A stretch of 64,000 nucleotides of DNA from Bathynomus jamesi (GCA_023014485.1 JAJOZX010002355.1:36001-100000); one strand, 5' to 3'; shown: positions 42,246 through 53,696, counted from the first letter of the stretch. The notes: a model not told the origin generated them from the letters alone. Numbers and translations: made by a program.

Positions 42246-44402
42246 GTTATGTTATAATGTTATAATGTTTCAGACCAACAAAGACCCTAGGATCCACTCA
42301 TGGCTGGTCTACCTAACTGTGTTCGTAATCGTGTATTGTGTATGTCCTCCGTGGTGGCGGAGGGGACCTACAATTTTACGTGGGTTCCGAACCACAAGAA
42401 CATAAGAAACTTATTTAAAAACTGCCGGTAAATTGGCAACGACCAATTTTTACGAAACTAAATAATTATCAATTTAAAAATAATTAATTATCGGTTTAAA
42501 ACTAAAGATAGAATCTCTCGGTCCAGAGGAGCAAGTCATAATAGCCTACTATCCACAAATATGTTACATTCTATATCTATTTATAACGGACATGCAAATA
42601 TATCAGATCCAAAGAATCCAGTCAATTTCATTACGGTATCCATCAAGTCACGGTTCATATCGATTGCGGACCAAGTCAAATTTACAACCATATACATTAC
42701 AATATATACACATACGAGGAAAAGTGTAGGTGTGGCTGTAAAGACTGTACAGTAATGTAGAAATGTGTGTGCACCCATTATGGGTCTCCCATTTAAAGGT
42801 GTTTGTGGGGCAAGTGAAGATCATGAGTTTTTCAATACCTCACAGTACTATGGGGGGCACCGCTCGGCAGAGGAATCTCTTTAAATGGGGTGTGTAAGGA
42901 CAGAGTATCCCCTAACCCAAGACGCTGCCTCCCTATATCCCACAACACTTGTGTTGAGCTGTGGGATCTATCCCCACAAAGCCTTAATTTTACTACCTTA
43001 AACTATACCCTTTCTATCAACATGCGCGTCCAATCGATTCTTAAACATGTTTATAGACGTGCTACTAATTACTTCTACCGGCAAACTATTCCAGCTATTT
43101 ACTATTCTATGCGTAAAAAAGTTTTTCGCAACTGCTGTCTCGAACCTTCTACTTGTCAACTTACACCCGTTATTTCTAGTCCTATTATATTGAGATATTT
43201 CGAAAAAGCTATCTCTATCTACGTTATCAAACCCATTCATAATTTTGAAAACCTGGATTAGATCACCCCTTAACCTCCTAGTCTCGAGTGTAGTCAATTT
43301 TAACTCTTTAAGCCTATCCTCGTACGACTTTGACCTAAGAGACGGAATCATCTTAGTTGCTCGTCTTTGAACTCTTTCGATTCTGTCTATATCTTTGCGC
43401 ATATGCGGATTCCAAAATTGGACCGCGTACTCCAAATGGGGTCTAACTAATGATTTATAAAGAGGAACTATAATATCGCGCGATTTGTACTCAAAATTTC
43501 GAGCTATAAAACCTAACACTTTGTTCGCCTTATTGACCGCCGCTGTACTTTGTTTCGCTACTTTTAAATCACCAGTGACTATAACTCCTAAATCTTTTTC
43601 CTGCTCTACGCTTGTTAAATCTTTCCCTGACATACTATACGCAAAATTACCGTTACGCGAACCTATATGCATAATTTTGCACTTATCCACGTTAAATCTC
43701 ATTTGCCATGTGACTGACCAATCAACGATTTTATTCAGATCTTCCTGAATTTTACCTCTATCTTCGTCATTAATCGCCCTACCACCCAGCTTCGTGTCAT
43801 CCGCAAACTTTGAAACTGTACTGACTAGGCCGACATCTAAATCGTTAATATATATAAGAAAAAGCAAGGGGCCCAATACAGAACCCTGAGGAACGCCACT
43901 CGCTACATTAGCCAACACGACTCCGCTCCATCAACGACCACCCTCTGTTTCCTGCCTCGCAACCATTCTTCTAGCCAATTTATTACTACACCCCTGATTC
44001 CATGAGCCTTAGTTTTTTCAATCAGTCTTTTGTGCGGCACGGTGTCAAACGCTTTTTGAAAATCTAAATACACTACATCAACCGCCCGATGTCTATCGTA
44101 AACGTTAACCACGCTTTGGAAAAATTCTAAAAGATTAGTTAAGCAAGATTTGTTTCGCCTAAAACCGTGCTGCGTATTTCGGACCAGATTATGCACTTCT
44201 AAGTGTTCGACTATACGATCCCTAATTATTGATTCCAGTAGTTTACCTACAACAGACGTTAAACTGATTGGCCTATAATTTCCCGCCGCACCTTTATCGC
44301 CTTTCTTAAAGATAGGTGTTACGTTTGCTAACTTGAAATTATCTGGTACGCACCCCTCAGAAATAGACGCATTAAAAATCTTTGTTAGCGGCACAACAAT
44401 GC
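42246..44402 (-). mobile_element. CR1-type LINE, copy 3 (5'-truncated)
   Basis: Minus-strand copy with the same coding region and 3' UTR as copy 2 but only one 232-bp UTR unit. The 3' end at 42246-42270 is made of ATTATAAC repeats (as GTTATAAT on the plus strand). It starts at the codon block before NASISEGC, so RT begins after motif 1. No target duplication could be recognised. Confidence 0.92.
42998..44402 (-). pseudogene. CR1 reverse transcriptase (copy 3, one frameshift)
   Basis: Two frames, 43903-44394 and 42998-43918, form one RT with YRPISLTSVVGKLLE, LDFQKAFDTVPH (motif A), GVPQGSVLGP (motif B), KFADDTK (motif C) and a complete C terminus. The break at about 43913 is a G-run one base shorter than in copies 1 and 2. 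Otherwise near-identical to copy 2. Confidence 0.92.
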
Positions 44403-44409
44403 ATAATGT

Positions 44410-44535
44410 TCATACTAAAAAGTTAGCTTAAATTAGATCAGGTTAGGTTACATTATGCCCGGTTAGGTTATACTAGGTTAAGTTAGATCTGGTTAGGTTA
44501 GGCTGTTTAAGTGTTTACGTTAGGTTAGTCGTTTT
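44410..44535. repeat. Degenerate GGTTAGGTTA tract
   Basis: Repeated GGTTAGGTTA with interruptions. Similar short tracts occur at 46315-46370 and, complemented, near 60998-61020. TTAGG is the arthropod telomere unit, but these are short and interstitial. Confidence 0.6.
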
Positions 44536-45452
44536 CACTGGAAAACTGAAATGTAGTTTGAAATCTGAAATCCATATATTTGCATAAGGTCAAAGGTCGA
44601 CATTATGAAATTTGATTTGGTTCATGTAACGCTCACATACAATGAGACTCTCTTATTATGTACCTCACCTACAACGAATGTACTTTATTTTTTATTGAAA
44701 TAAATGTAATTCCTGGCATATACCAACTTACCTCTGCTGTGTACCAACCTGCTCCAATGAGGAATAAGTTGGTATAGAAATTCACACTTTCATCAGGCAA
44801 TGTTTTATTTTAACAGTATTTTTTTCTAAAAAAAAAAGTGCCAACCAACCATGATTCCCTCTAAGGTCAAAATAAATAACTACGCCGTAATTTGGTGGAG
44901 TGAAAAGTAGTTTTAATATTTGCAGTGTAGATCCAAACTGCATGAACTTGTCCGAATGATGGATAAAATTTTGTTGAAAGAAAAATACTCTTAATTGGTC
45001 ATTACTCTGTAGATTTTAAAGAAAGATGTAGGAATTTTTTTAAAAAGTTAAGAATTTTGTAAAACAGGGTGTTTTTTTTAAGTAAAACTAGATTAGAATT
45101 ATTCTCGAAATGTTTTCATTAAATTTGTTTTGTTTTGCAATTTTTTGTATAGTAGTTTTTGTAACTACCGGGATACGATTCGATGATTTGGTTGGTAGTT
45201 CATATTTTGTTTCGAGAAGTTGTTCCGTCAAAAAATTGTATTGTCAGTCAAAATGTTATATATGTGTATATATAATATATATATATATATATAATACTTA
45301 TACCGGGTTAGGCGTACGCTTGATTAAGTAGTTAGCATTAGTTTGGTTAGCTCCATTCTAGATTTTGCTTCGTCGCGAAAAATGAAAATACTTCGAATCG
45401 AAAAATATTATCGTCATGCAAAATATGTTTCGTTGTCTTTGTAACTTATTTT
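44536..45452. other. No gene recognised
   Basis: AT-rich with an (AT)n tract at 45267-45295. Nothing supported. Confidence 0.5.
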
Positions 45453-45460
45453 CTTACTGC

Positions 45461-45530
45461 TAGTGATGTAGTCGAGACCACCATGGCCGAGACCGAGACC
45501 AGAAAAAAGGTCTTGAGTCCTACATCACTG
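45461..45530. mobile_element. 70-bp hAT micro-MITE with perfect 8-bp TSD
   Basis: Target duplication CTTACTGC at 45453-45460 and 45531-45538. Ends TAGTGATGTAG and CTACATCACTG (complementary apart from one insertion), with GTCGAGACC inside the left and GGTCTTGA inside the right. No room for coding. Confidence 0.88.
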
Positions 45531-45739
45531 CTTACTGCTCCCAGTAGGCCGAAGCCTGTCAGTGGAAGTAGCTACTTTTACAGGCACTTCTGTCATCATA
45601 AGACCACTCTCTCCCTTAGTTCTTCCAAATCTAGAAGCTCTCGTTCACGTAATATAGTTTCAATACCGTCTCTCCATCTCTTTCTCGGCCTCCCGACTGA
45701 CCTTCTCCCTTCCGGATTCCATCTCCAATTCTTCTTAGC

Positions 45740-46505
45740 AGTTCTGTTGTCGAATAATTTCGGTATTTTGACCGATGAACCAAATTCTCGAAATGTCGAG
45801 ATCTTTTCTCGAATGCAGATCCAAATATTTTTGTCGATAAATTTTCATTCGAGAACAATTTCTCGACGATCGAGAATTTGGTCGATCAACAGTTTTGTCC
45901 TTCAAACGGTCCCAACCCCTACCTAAAGGACGCAACACAGCTAAGTTAAAAAATACTTGGGGGAAGGTTTGAACAGAGTTTTGGACTCCAGCTAGTTTTG
46001 CAGATATCTAATACATAATAATGATTGTACGTGCTATTCTTATAGTTAACAGAATGAAATAGAACATTTATCGTCACTATTAGGAATGAGTCTCGACTAC
46101 TTAATTTTTAATCCACAACAAAATTACTGCAAATGGATATTCAGTGTCTTCTTTTTTTTTTTTTGTATCCTTGAACGAAATATTACATTTCGAAAGAGGA
46201 ACCAAATGACTGGAGAAAAAGACTCGAAATAAAATCAATATAGCTTTTTCGCCCCCCCCCCTTTATTCGCTGTTAATGAAATTTCGACTAGTTGTCTTTG
46301 GAAATAAAGGTTAAGCATAGTTTGGTTATGTTAGGTTGAATTAGGTTAAGTAAATTTAGTCAGTTTAGGTTTAGATCATCATTTTATTCTTCCTTGCCTT
46401 TGTGGTGATCCAAACAATTTTGTAGAAAAATTTTTAATTTGAGAAAAATTCTCGACGTCTCGAGAATTTGGTTCATCGGTCAAAATATTTGTTTCTCTAA
46501 AGGTT
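45740..46505. repeat. TTCTCGA-palindrome repeat cluster
   Basis: TTTTGACCGATGAACCAAAT at 45767 is the complement of ATTTGGTTCATCGGTCAAAA at about 46464. A third related end (TCGAGAATTTGGTCGATC) lies at 45870-45888. CTCGAAATGTCGAG and CTCGACGTCTCGAG occur beside them. This fits two overlapping copies of a MITE, but boundaries and target duplication are not resolved. Confidence 0.5.
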
Positions 46506-46616
46506 CGAACACCTTTTACTGGTGTATGAATATGCAAATAAAGCTTTTAATTTTAAACGATTTTATATTTTGTATAATAAATACCATTTACCTTGCAGGG
46601 GATATATAAATATACA

Positions 46617-46623
<7 letters not shown>

Positions 46624-46650
<27 letters not shown>

Positions 46651-46651
46651 T
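46624..46651. repeat. (AT)n microsatellite
   Basis: AT run abutting the tRNA-bearing palindrome. Confidence 0.9.
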
Positions 46652-46753
46652 TTAACTGCAAACACGCAGTATAATTAACGTAAAGAACGACGCTTGTATA
46701 GGAGAATATTCCGCGCAAGACGAGGAGGGAGAACGAAACAAATTAAAAAATGA

Positions 46754-46827
46754 GGTAACCACCCGGGAATCGAACCCGGGATCTTCCGATTGCCGGTCAG
46801 ATATGATAACCATTACACCATGGGCCT
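46754..46827 (-). tRNA. tRNA-like sequence (pseudo, loop reads GGC)
   Basis: The D arm GGTGTAATGGTTATC is Val/Glu-like, the anticodon stem TCTGA/TCGGA encloses loop CCGGCAA (GGC at the anticodon position), and the T arm CCGGGTTCGATTCCCGG is perfect. The acceptor ends GGCCCAT and GTGGTTAC do not pair properly. Probably part of a SINE-like repeat, not a working tRNA gene. Confidence 0.5.
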
Positions 46828-47208
46828 CACTCTATCAAATGCCGTAATTCTCCTACATACGCGCAGAAACCAATGCCCCAAGGGGGCACCTCCCGCATGC
46901 CGTACATTATATACATTTTAACTGCAAACACGCAGTATAATTAACGTAAAGAACGACGCTTGTATAGGAGACTATTCCGCGCAAGACGAGGAGGGAGAAC
47001 GAAACAAATGAAAAAATGAGGTAACCACCCGTTTCGTTCTCCCTCCTCGTCTTGCGCGGAATATTCTCCTATACAAGCGTCGTTCTTTACGTTAATTATA
47101 CTGCGTGTTTGCAGTTAAAATGTATATAATGTACGGCATGCGGGAGGTGCCCCCTTGGGGCATTGGTTTCTGCGCGTATGTAGGAGAATTACGGCATTTG
47201 ATGGAGTG

Positions 47209-47283
47209 AGGCCCATGGTGTAATGGTTATCATATCTGACTGGCAATCGGAAGATCCCGGGTTCGATTCCCGGGTGGTTACCT
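47209..47283 (+). tRNA. tRNA-like sequence (pseudo, loop reads GGC)
   Basis: Mirror copy of the 46754 unit, with one visible base change in the anticodon loop (CTGGCAA). The T arm and D arm are conserved and the acceptor stem is again mispaired. Confidence 0.5.
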
Positions 47284-47359
47284 CATTTTTTTCATTTGTT
47301 TCGTTCTCCCTCCTCGTCTTGCGCGGAATATTCTCCTATACAAGCGTCGTTCTTTACGT

Positions 47360-47361
<2 letters not shown>

Positions 47362-47406
<45 letters not shown>
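47362..47406. repeat. (AT)n microsatellite
   Basis: AT run with one ATTATA slip, then ATC repeats. Confidence 0.9.
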
Positions 47407-48224
47407 CATCATCATCAATTCATGTATCTCGCACACCAGCGAAATGATTGAGATCAATAGGCAACACCATGAAAATGAAATGCAGTACAACCTCTATTAC
47501 TATTTAAACAACAGCAACAAATACTCATCAACAACAATGGCCTCGAACACCACAGCCTCAATACTCTCAACACTATACACACATCGTTCAATTCATTAAC
47601 ACCAAAAACTGAAGCTAAATACGTACAAATCAAAGATACCACATTAAAATTAAATGGAGTTCCAAAACATGAAAGCCCTGAAAAACTAATCTCACGAGAA
47701 AAGTGACAGAACAATAGGGAATGTTATATGAATTCTACCATCCGTTGTCATTTAACATTCGCAAATATAGAAGGATCATATGGTTAACAGGAAGAATAGG
47801 AGTTACAATTTCGGAAAAATATTAATAAAAAACAAACAAATGCAGAAATTATTTGATTATCAGAGACGCATTTGCGTAAGTGCAAAATTGGGTGTGAAAA
47901 TTGCATTGAAAAATTAAGTGAAAATAATTCAATAGAATATATTTAGTAAATGGATTATTATTTAGAGTTATTCCTTTATTATAAAGCTCAGAAGGGTTGA
48001 ACCTCTAAAAATTTCAGGGTTTAACCCATTTTCCCAACGGACAAAATAAACAAAATGTTAGAATGAATTTTCATCGGCGCAGTAGTGAGTGACGAAATGG
48101 ACATTCTTGAAACTCAGACCTCCGCGTTCTCTCTCAAGTTCATGTTTAAGGAAAATTAAGGAACTAAAAGTTGTCAAATAACAAGAGATGGCATTCGAAG
48201 TTCATTCCTATACATATATTCAGT
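47407..48224. other. No gene recognised
   Basis: A stretch at 47440-47720 is less AT-rich and has several short open frames (for example AKYVQIKDTTLKLNGVPK in one), but none can be tied to a family. Confidence 0.4.
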
Positions 48225-48715
48225 GCTGTGACGTAACTAGTTACTCAGTAATTGTTACTTTTTTGAGTATCTGTAACGCTAACTAGTTACGTATTCCGGC
48301 CGAGTGATTGTAACTAACTATTTACCAAAAAAAAAAAAAAATCCTGAATATTTGTAACTTTTACAAGTTGCTTTTGTCTGTGAGGTCAAAAAGTTAGTAG
48401 TTACTTTTTCACAAGCCTTGCTTGATGTACGTATTGTGCGCAGTGCAAGTTTATTAACAACATATATCTTCTTGTTTACTCGTTAAGTCACACTCTGAAA
48501 CAAATGAACAATCTTGGCAAATGTCACTTGTCAGGGAAAGTACTTTTATTAAAACCAGGAAAAATGTCCAAAGTAACTAGTAACCAGTTAATTTTTTGAA
48601 ACAGCAACTAGTAACTAGTTATTTTTTTGAGACAACAACTAGTAACTGTAACTAGTTATCTATTTGAGGCAGTAACTAGTAAGTGTAATTAGTTACAAAA
48701 AAGTAATTGTGTATA
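48225..48715. mobile_element. hAT-like MITE rich in AACTAGTTAC
   Basis: Begins CAGTGCTGTGACGTAACTAG and carries many copies of the self-complementary core AACTAGTTAC in both halves, with TTTTTTGAG repeats, ending near AGTTACAAAAAAGTAATTG. Arrays of this core inside CAGTG ends are typical of a widespread group of hAT MITEs. The target duplication is not clear. Confidence 0.65.
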
Positions 48716-49295
48716 TTTATACCTATGCCTCTGAAAAAATTCCTATATGTATGTTATCGCCACTTTGCAATGGTCATACAGCTTATTTGTAAAACGAGCT
48801 TTTAGACAAGGTTTACAAATGAAATGTTAATATTTACTTTTGGAAGAAATGATGCTATACGAAGCTTTTATTTTTAATGACGATTAATTCAAAACAATAA
48901 ATATTTGTTAATAATTATTTAGCAGCAATATGACAAACAATTGGTTAACAATTAAATTAAATGTTATGTTAATATAAGATTGGTATTTTGTTTAACGAAT
49001 ACAGTAATAGACGAATTGACAAAATAATGTAACAATACTTTACACGAGAGAGAGAGAGGTGCCCCGTGAGACGAATAGGCGAAGACTGTCTGATACAAAG
49101 GAAGATTCTTGGTTTTGTTTTCTCATAGTTTTCTCAGTGGTTTTCATTGTGAACGTGTTGATTTATGATTTTTATTGAAGTGTTTTATGAGCGACTGAAC
49201 ATCTGGTTCAGGGGTCATAAATCTAGATGATTTAAGGGTACAGTTGCGTTATAATGGTAACTAAAGATGTCCCTTGCAGCCAAACTTTCATTTAC
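48716..49295. other. No gene recognised
   Basis: AT-rich; short (GA)n near 49047-49058. Nothing supported. Confidence 0.5.
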
Positions 49296-49332
49296 CCGGT
49301 GTGTAACGTTGAAAAATGAGGTCGTTGAATAA

Positions 49333-51760
49333 GATAGATAGATAGATAGAATAACCTTTATTAATAATAATAAAATAAATAAATTTTTTTCAATTTACAA
49401 TGACATGAATAATTGTGAAGCTCGACTATTTATTTTATTTAATTTGGCCCTTAAGCTTTAGGCTTTACTGGGTTCTTATTAAAAATAAGCAGCTAGTTGT
49501 TATAAATTAATAATAATAAATAAATAAATAAGTATTATTAATAGTTAAAACATGTATTATAATATAAACAATATTAATGGACAATATTAAACAATATTAG
49601 TGGACATTAATCTTAGATTTTTGTTAGTATGCCATTATTAATCGGGATTTCAACTTGGTTTTAAACAAATTTACATTCACAATATTTTTTATATCGGCAT
49701 GCAAGTCATTCCATAGTTTCAATCCAATGAAAATGGGTAGTTTTTGAGATGAAGACAATCTAAATTGAGGTATAACAAGCTTTGATCTATTTCCGGTCTG
49801 ATACGAGTGAATTTCTTGATGAGTTACAAAATATCTATTTGCCCATTGCAAATTAATGATTTTGTTCTTACACTCGTAAATAAAAATAAAATGTGCCAGT
49901 TTGGTTATATCGTTGAGCTTTAGTAGGTTTAGCTCTTCAAATAACTTACCTTATTGCTCGTTTTTGGATGACAAAGATACCATTTAATGCGTTGTTAGCG
50001 GAGTTTCCCCAAACAAGGGTGCAGAATGTTATATAAGGAAGAACAAGAATATGATAAAGAGTTAATAAAACTTGTTTAGGGACTACATTTCTAAGTTTAA
50101 ACATTATAGCAACGCTCCTTGAAATCTTTTTCGCGATATAATTTACATGATCACTCCATTGCAAATTCTTATCTAGCATTACACCAAGAAATTTTGTTAC
50201 AGTACACTCCTTTATGGCGATTTCATTAACATTAAGTTCATCAAGATATACATTTCTTTTATTAGTAAAAATCATGAAATTTGTTTTACTGATATTTAGG
50301 AAGAGTTTATTGGTGGTCAACCATTTCATTACAGTGATGAATTCTGAATGAAATATATTCTTAGCTGTATTAACATCTTTGCAAGACAAAGAGACAGTTG
50401 TACCATCTGCAAACATTATGAAGTTCAGTATATCAGATGAACGTGGAAGGTCATTTATATATAATAAAAATAACAGTGGACCCAGAACTGAGCCCTGTGG
50501 CACACCATGTTTGACAAGCGCTTTAGTTGAGCAAACCTTATTTACTGATATAAAATGATATCTATTGGACAAATAACCTTTTAAACTAATCACTGATTGC
50601 TCCTCTAAAGCCGTAACAATATAATTTATTAAGTAGAATATTATGATCTATTACATCAAACGCCTTACTCAAATCCATAAATATTGATATCATTATTTCT
50701 TTGTTCTCCTTAGCTATATTTACATTTTCCATAAGATTTAAAATAGCCATTTCCGTTGTTTTATTATTACGGAAGCCATATTGATTTGGAGATAATAAAT
50801 TGTAAGATTCTAAATATCGCTGCATTCTACTTTTTACAATTTTTTCAAAAACTTTGCTGAACACAGATAATGAACACACCGGCCTGTGATTTGTTGATAG
50901 TGTAGGATTACCCCCCCTTTAAAAACGGGTGTTATACAACCAGTTTTTAGCATTGATGGGAATATTCCTTTGGAAATACTTTGATTGATAATTTTAGCCA
51001 AAGTTACAGATATCTTATCTTTAACAAGTTTCAATATAGGTACAGGAATGTTATGAATGTTATTTTTTGTATTTTTTAATTTACGAATAATATTCTGGAC
51101 CTCAGTTCAGTAGAGGTAGCAGGAACAAAAGAAAATGAATTTAGTGGGCTAGGTGGCATATATTCTAGAGGTGAGTGATCATTATTTATTAATTGTGAGC
51201 GAAGCTTATCCGCTATTGAAGTAAAATGTGCATTTAAAGAGTCTGCAATAGCAGTATCATCAGTAATTTCTTTATTATCAACATTTAATTTCTCTATTGA
51301 ATTTTTTCTTAATTTGTTTTCCGAGAAGATTGTTTATGGTTGTCCAAGTGTTTTTCATGTCTCCTTTATGTTTGGAAAATTGATTGTTATAATAGTTATA
51401 TTTTGCAATTTTGATTATTTTAGTTAATTTGTTTCTGTATTGAGTATATTGTATTTTAGGAATTTTGCTCTGCAATTGCAATTTGAATAATTTATCTCTG
51501 TTCTTTATTGAAGTGATAATTCCTGGAGTGATCCATGGATTTGCGACACTTTTGGGCGAAACTGTTTTTCTCCTTAAAGGAAAGCAAATATTAAAAATAT
51601 GGAATAAGGTGTTATAGAAGAACTGAAACATATGATCTGGGTCATTTAAATGTTCGTCACAGTCAAGTCGAGTATTTTCTACAGCCCCAATAAATTTTCT
51701 TTTGTTAACCTCTGAGAATATTCTGTAATCAATAGTTGTTTTGTCCGCAACCTGAACAAC
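49333..51760 (-). mobile_element. Non-LTR retrotransposon, family Q, copy 2
   Basis: Inserted in the left foldback arm with a 9-bp target duplication GTTGAATAA (49324-49332 and 51761-51769). Coding on the minus strand: linker, RT and C-terminal region, then a 3' UTR of about 280 bp ending in a (TAGA)n tail at 49334. 5'-truncated before RT, without endonuclease. Same family as 3399-4387. Confidence 0.9.
49624..51760 (-). pseudogene. LINE reverse transcriptase, broken (family Q)
   Basis: Frames in order: 51278-51760 linker (NPWITPGIITSIKNRDKLFK); 50834-51034; 50586-50879 with YGFRNNKTTEMAI and FMDLSKAFDVIDH (motif A); 49946-50593 with HGVPQGSVLGPLLFLLYIND (motif B) and FIMFADGTTVSL at motif C, where the second catalytic Asp is Gly; and 49624-49851, the C terminus, ending RLIMAY. 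Several frameshifts plus the FADG change make it inactive. Confidence 0.9.
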
Positions 51761-51979
51761 GTTGAATAATAATGAGTGCACCTCAATTTTCAACACTGAA
51801 AAATGAAGTACATTGTTGAAAAATGAGACACTGTTGAAAATTGAGTTGAAGTAGGCTTAAGTTAAAGTAGCCCTTTAGAGCTTGGCCGTTCAAGGCTCAG
51901 CTGGGATTCTGAACCCAATCAAAATAAATAAAACTAGCGGAGCGACCCGGCGTTGCCCGGGTGGGAGTTGAACGATATA

Positions 51980-53328
51980 TACTGGGTGGGCAAAAAAAAA
52001 AACTATTACCCAACTTTTGAAAAAAATATTGTGACTCACCCTGTATATTGATCTTACTGCTGAGGCCGTATGTCGTACCCATACTTTTACTCTTTCAAAC
52101 GCTGGCTTTGAATCTAGGTTCAACGCCCCAGGAGTAGAGGTACAAGCTCACAACTGGAAGGAGGTATCAGAATATGGTGCTCAATTGAAAGGCGGTCAAA
52201 GTCAGCAACTGATACTTTCAGATGACAGTCAGTTTCCCCATAAATAATTAATTTTCCTAATTTTTACACAAAATAATTAATTTATTTCCATTTTCATTTC
52301 AGACCATTATTCTGCTATAGTTGGTGAACAAGTTATAACATAAAATACTCTTTGGAAGATGAAGCATTGATATTGAACCTGCGTAAGGAGAAACACTGGA
52401 GTGCAAAACGAATGAAGAAAGAGTTTCCAAATAAACGATGGACGATACCTGGACTTAAATATCTCATAAAGAAAATCGATATCGCAGGGTCGACCAAACG
52501 AAAAGAAGGCAGTGGAAGGCCAAGAACATCACGTACTGAGGAAAATATTGACACGGTTTCATCCATATGCAGTCAAGAAGAACGGCCCAACACCCACAAG
52601 TCCGTTAAAGAAATTTCAAAAACTACTGGTATTTCTGGCTCTGGTGTTCGTCGTATAGTAAAAGATGATCTGGGTCTTAAATATGTTAAAAGAGTCGAAG
52701 TTCATAAGCTCTCTGCATCAAATAAGCAAGCAAGAGTTGAAAAATGTCGTGCTCTGTTAGATCGATTCCCATACAGAGAAGTGTCGAAAATATAGTTCAG
52801 TGACGAGAAGACCTTTACGGTTGTTTTAACAATAAACACATAAAATGACAGAGTTTATGGAAGACAGGACAAAAATCTATCAGTCTAGATCGACTCTGCA
52901 GGAAACGTCCGCATTTTTCTCAAAAAGTCATGGTTTCCATCTTTATTTCAAAGTTCGAGAAGTCAGAGATTGTTTTTGTTGATCAGAATGCCAAAATCAC
53001 TGCTGCTTATTACCAAGAAAAAATCCTTGATGCGGTAGATCAATGGCGAGCAAGGTTGCAAGCGTGCATTGATAATGGAGGAGGGCACATTCCGCATAAT
53101 CTTGGACTCAGTTAGGTAACTGATTAGAAACATAAAGTTTTTCTACCCGTGTCTGTATAACAGCGAATTACAAAAATAATGGTTACAATTAGCAAAAATC
53201 CAACTTCATCACGAGATAGACCATGAAATTCTATACAGGACACATGTATTGATTGTACAAATAACATTTGATAAAGGTATAATTATATTGTTCAAAATCA
53301 GGGTAATAGTTTTTTGGCTCACCCTGCA
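51980..53328 (+). mobile_element. Mariner-like element (about 1.35 kb)
   Basis: Inserted at the TA-rich centre of the foldback. The ends are complements with mismatches: TACTGGGTGGGCAAAAA..AACTATTACCC on the left and GGGTAATAGTTTTTTGGCTC..ACCCTGCA on the right. An IS630/mariner transposase frame starts at 52352. Length is normal for the group. Confidence 0.85.
52352..53110 (+). pseudogene. Mariner/IS630 transposase, broken
   Basis: An open N-terminal frame of 147 codons: LRKEKHWSAKRMKKEFPNKR (first helix-turn-helix), GSGRPRTSRTEENID (linker between HTHs), VKEISKTTGISGSGVRRIVK (second HTH), then KCRALLDRFPYREVSKI and a stop. The expected FxDEK catalytic motif follows just after in another frame (FSDEKTFTV near 52800). 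The remainder (52930-53115) is decayed. Confidence 0.85.
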
Positions 53329-53696
53329 TATATATATATATATGTATATAGCGTTCAACTTCCACCCGGGCACCGTTGGGTCGCTCCGATAGTTTTATTT
53401 ATTTTGATTGGGTTCAGAATCCCAGCTGAGCCTTGAACGGCCAAGCTCTGAGGGGCTACTTTAACTTATAGCCTATTTCAATTCAATTTTCAACGAAGTG
53501 TCTCATTTTTCAACAATGTACTTCATTTTTCAAAGTTTAAAATTGAGGTGCACCTCATTATTCAACGTTGAAAAATGAGGTGTACCTCATTATTCAACGT
53601 TGAATAATGAGGGGTACCTCATTTTTCAATGACCTCATTTTCAACATTACACCGGCGCGTTTGTGTTTGAAGAAAATTAGTTCTGGTCTTCAAAAC

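Larger units (their letters stand above)
46652..47361. mobile_element. Large palindrome with two tRNA-like units and repeated flanks
   Basis: The left half has order A (46652-46753), tRNA-like (minus), B (46828-46915), A again (46916-47030). The right half is its mirror: A, B, tRNA-like (plus), A, ending 47361. A contains TTTAACTGCAAACACGCAGT and GACGAGGAGGGAGAACGAAA. The direct A repeats around tRNA plus B look either like terminal repeats of a miniature element or a permuted tandem SINE. (AT)n lies on both sides. It does not belong to any family I can name. Confidence 0.85.
49296..53655. mobile_element. Long foldback element, split by two later insertions
   Basis: Left end CCGGTGTGTAACGTTGAAAA and right end TTTTCAACATTACACCGG are complements. 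The left arm is 49296-49332 plus 51761-51979; the right arm is 53329-53655. Both arms hold GTTGAAAAATGAGG-type repeats, then CAGCTGGGATTCTGAACCCA and GAGCGACCC..CCCGGGTGG, ending in a short TA run. Removing the LINE (49333-51760) and the mariner (51980-53328) leaves an almost pure inverted repeat with no coding. Confidence 0.85.

Noticed and set aside
42890..43261. 123-codon plus-strand frame repeated at 26976-27284 and 29105-29482 (opposite strand)
   Set aside because: Antisense shadow of the CR1 C-terminal coding region and 3' UTR, hence its repeated presence.
44410..44535. Telomere or interstitial telomeric array
   Set aside because: Too short and irregular to be a telomere tract; listed only as degenerate TTAGGT-like repeats.
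46754..47283. Two functional tRNA genes
   Set aside because: Acceptor stems do not pair, and both copies are embedded in a repeated palindrome.
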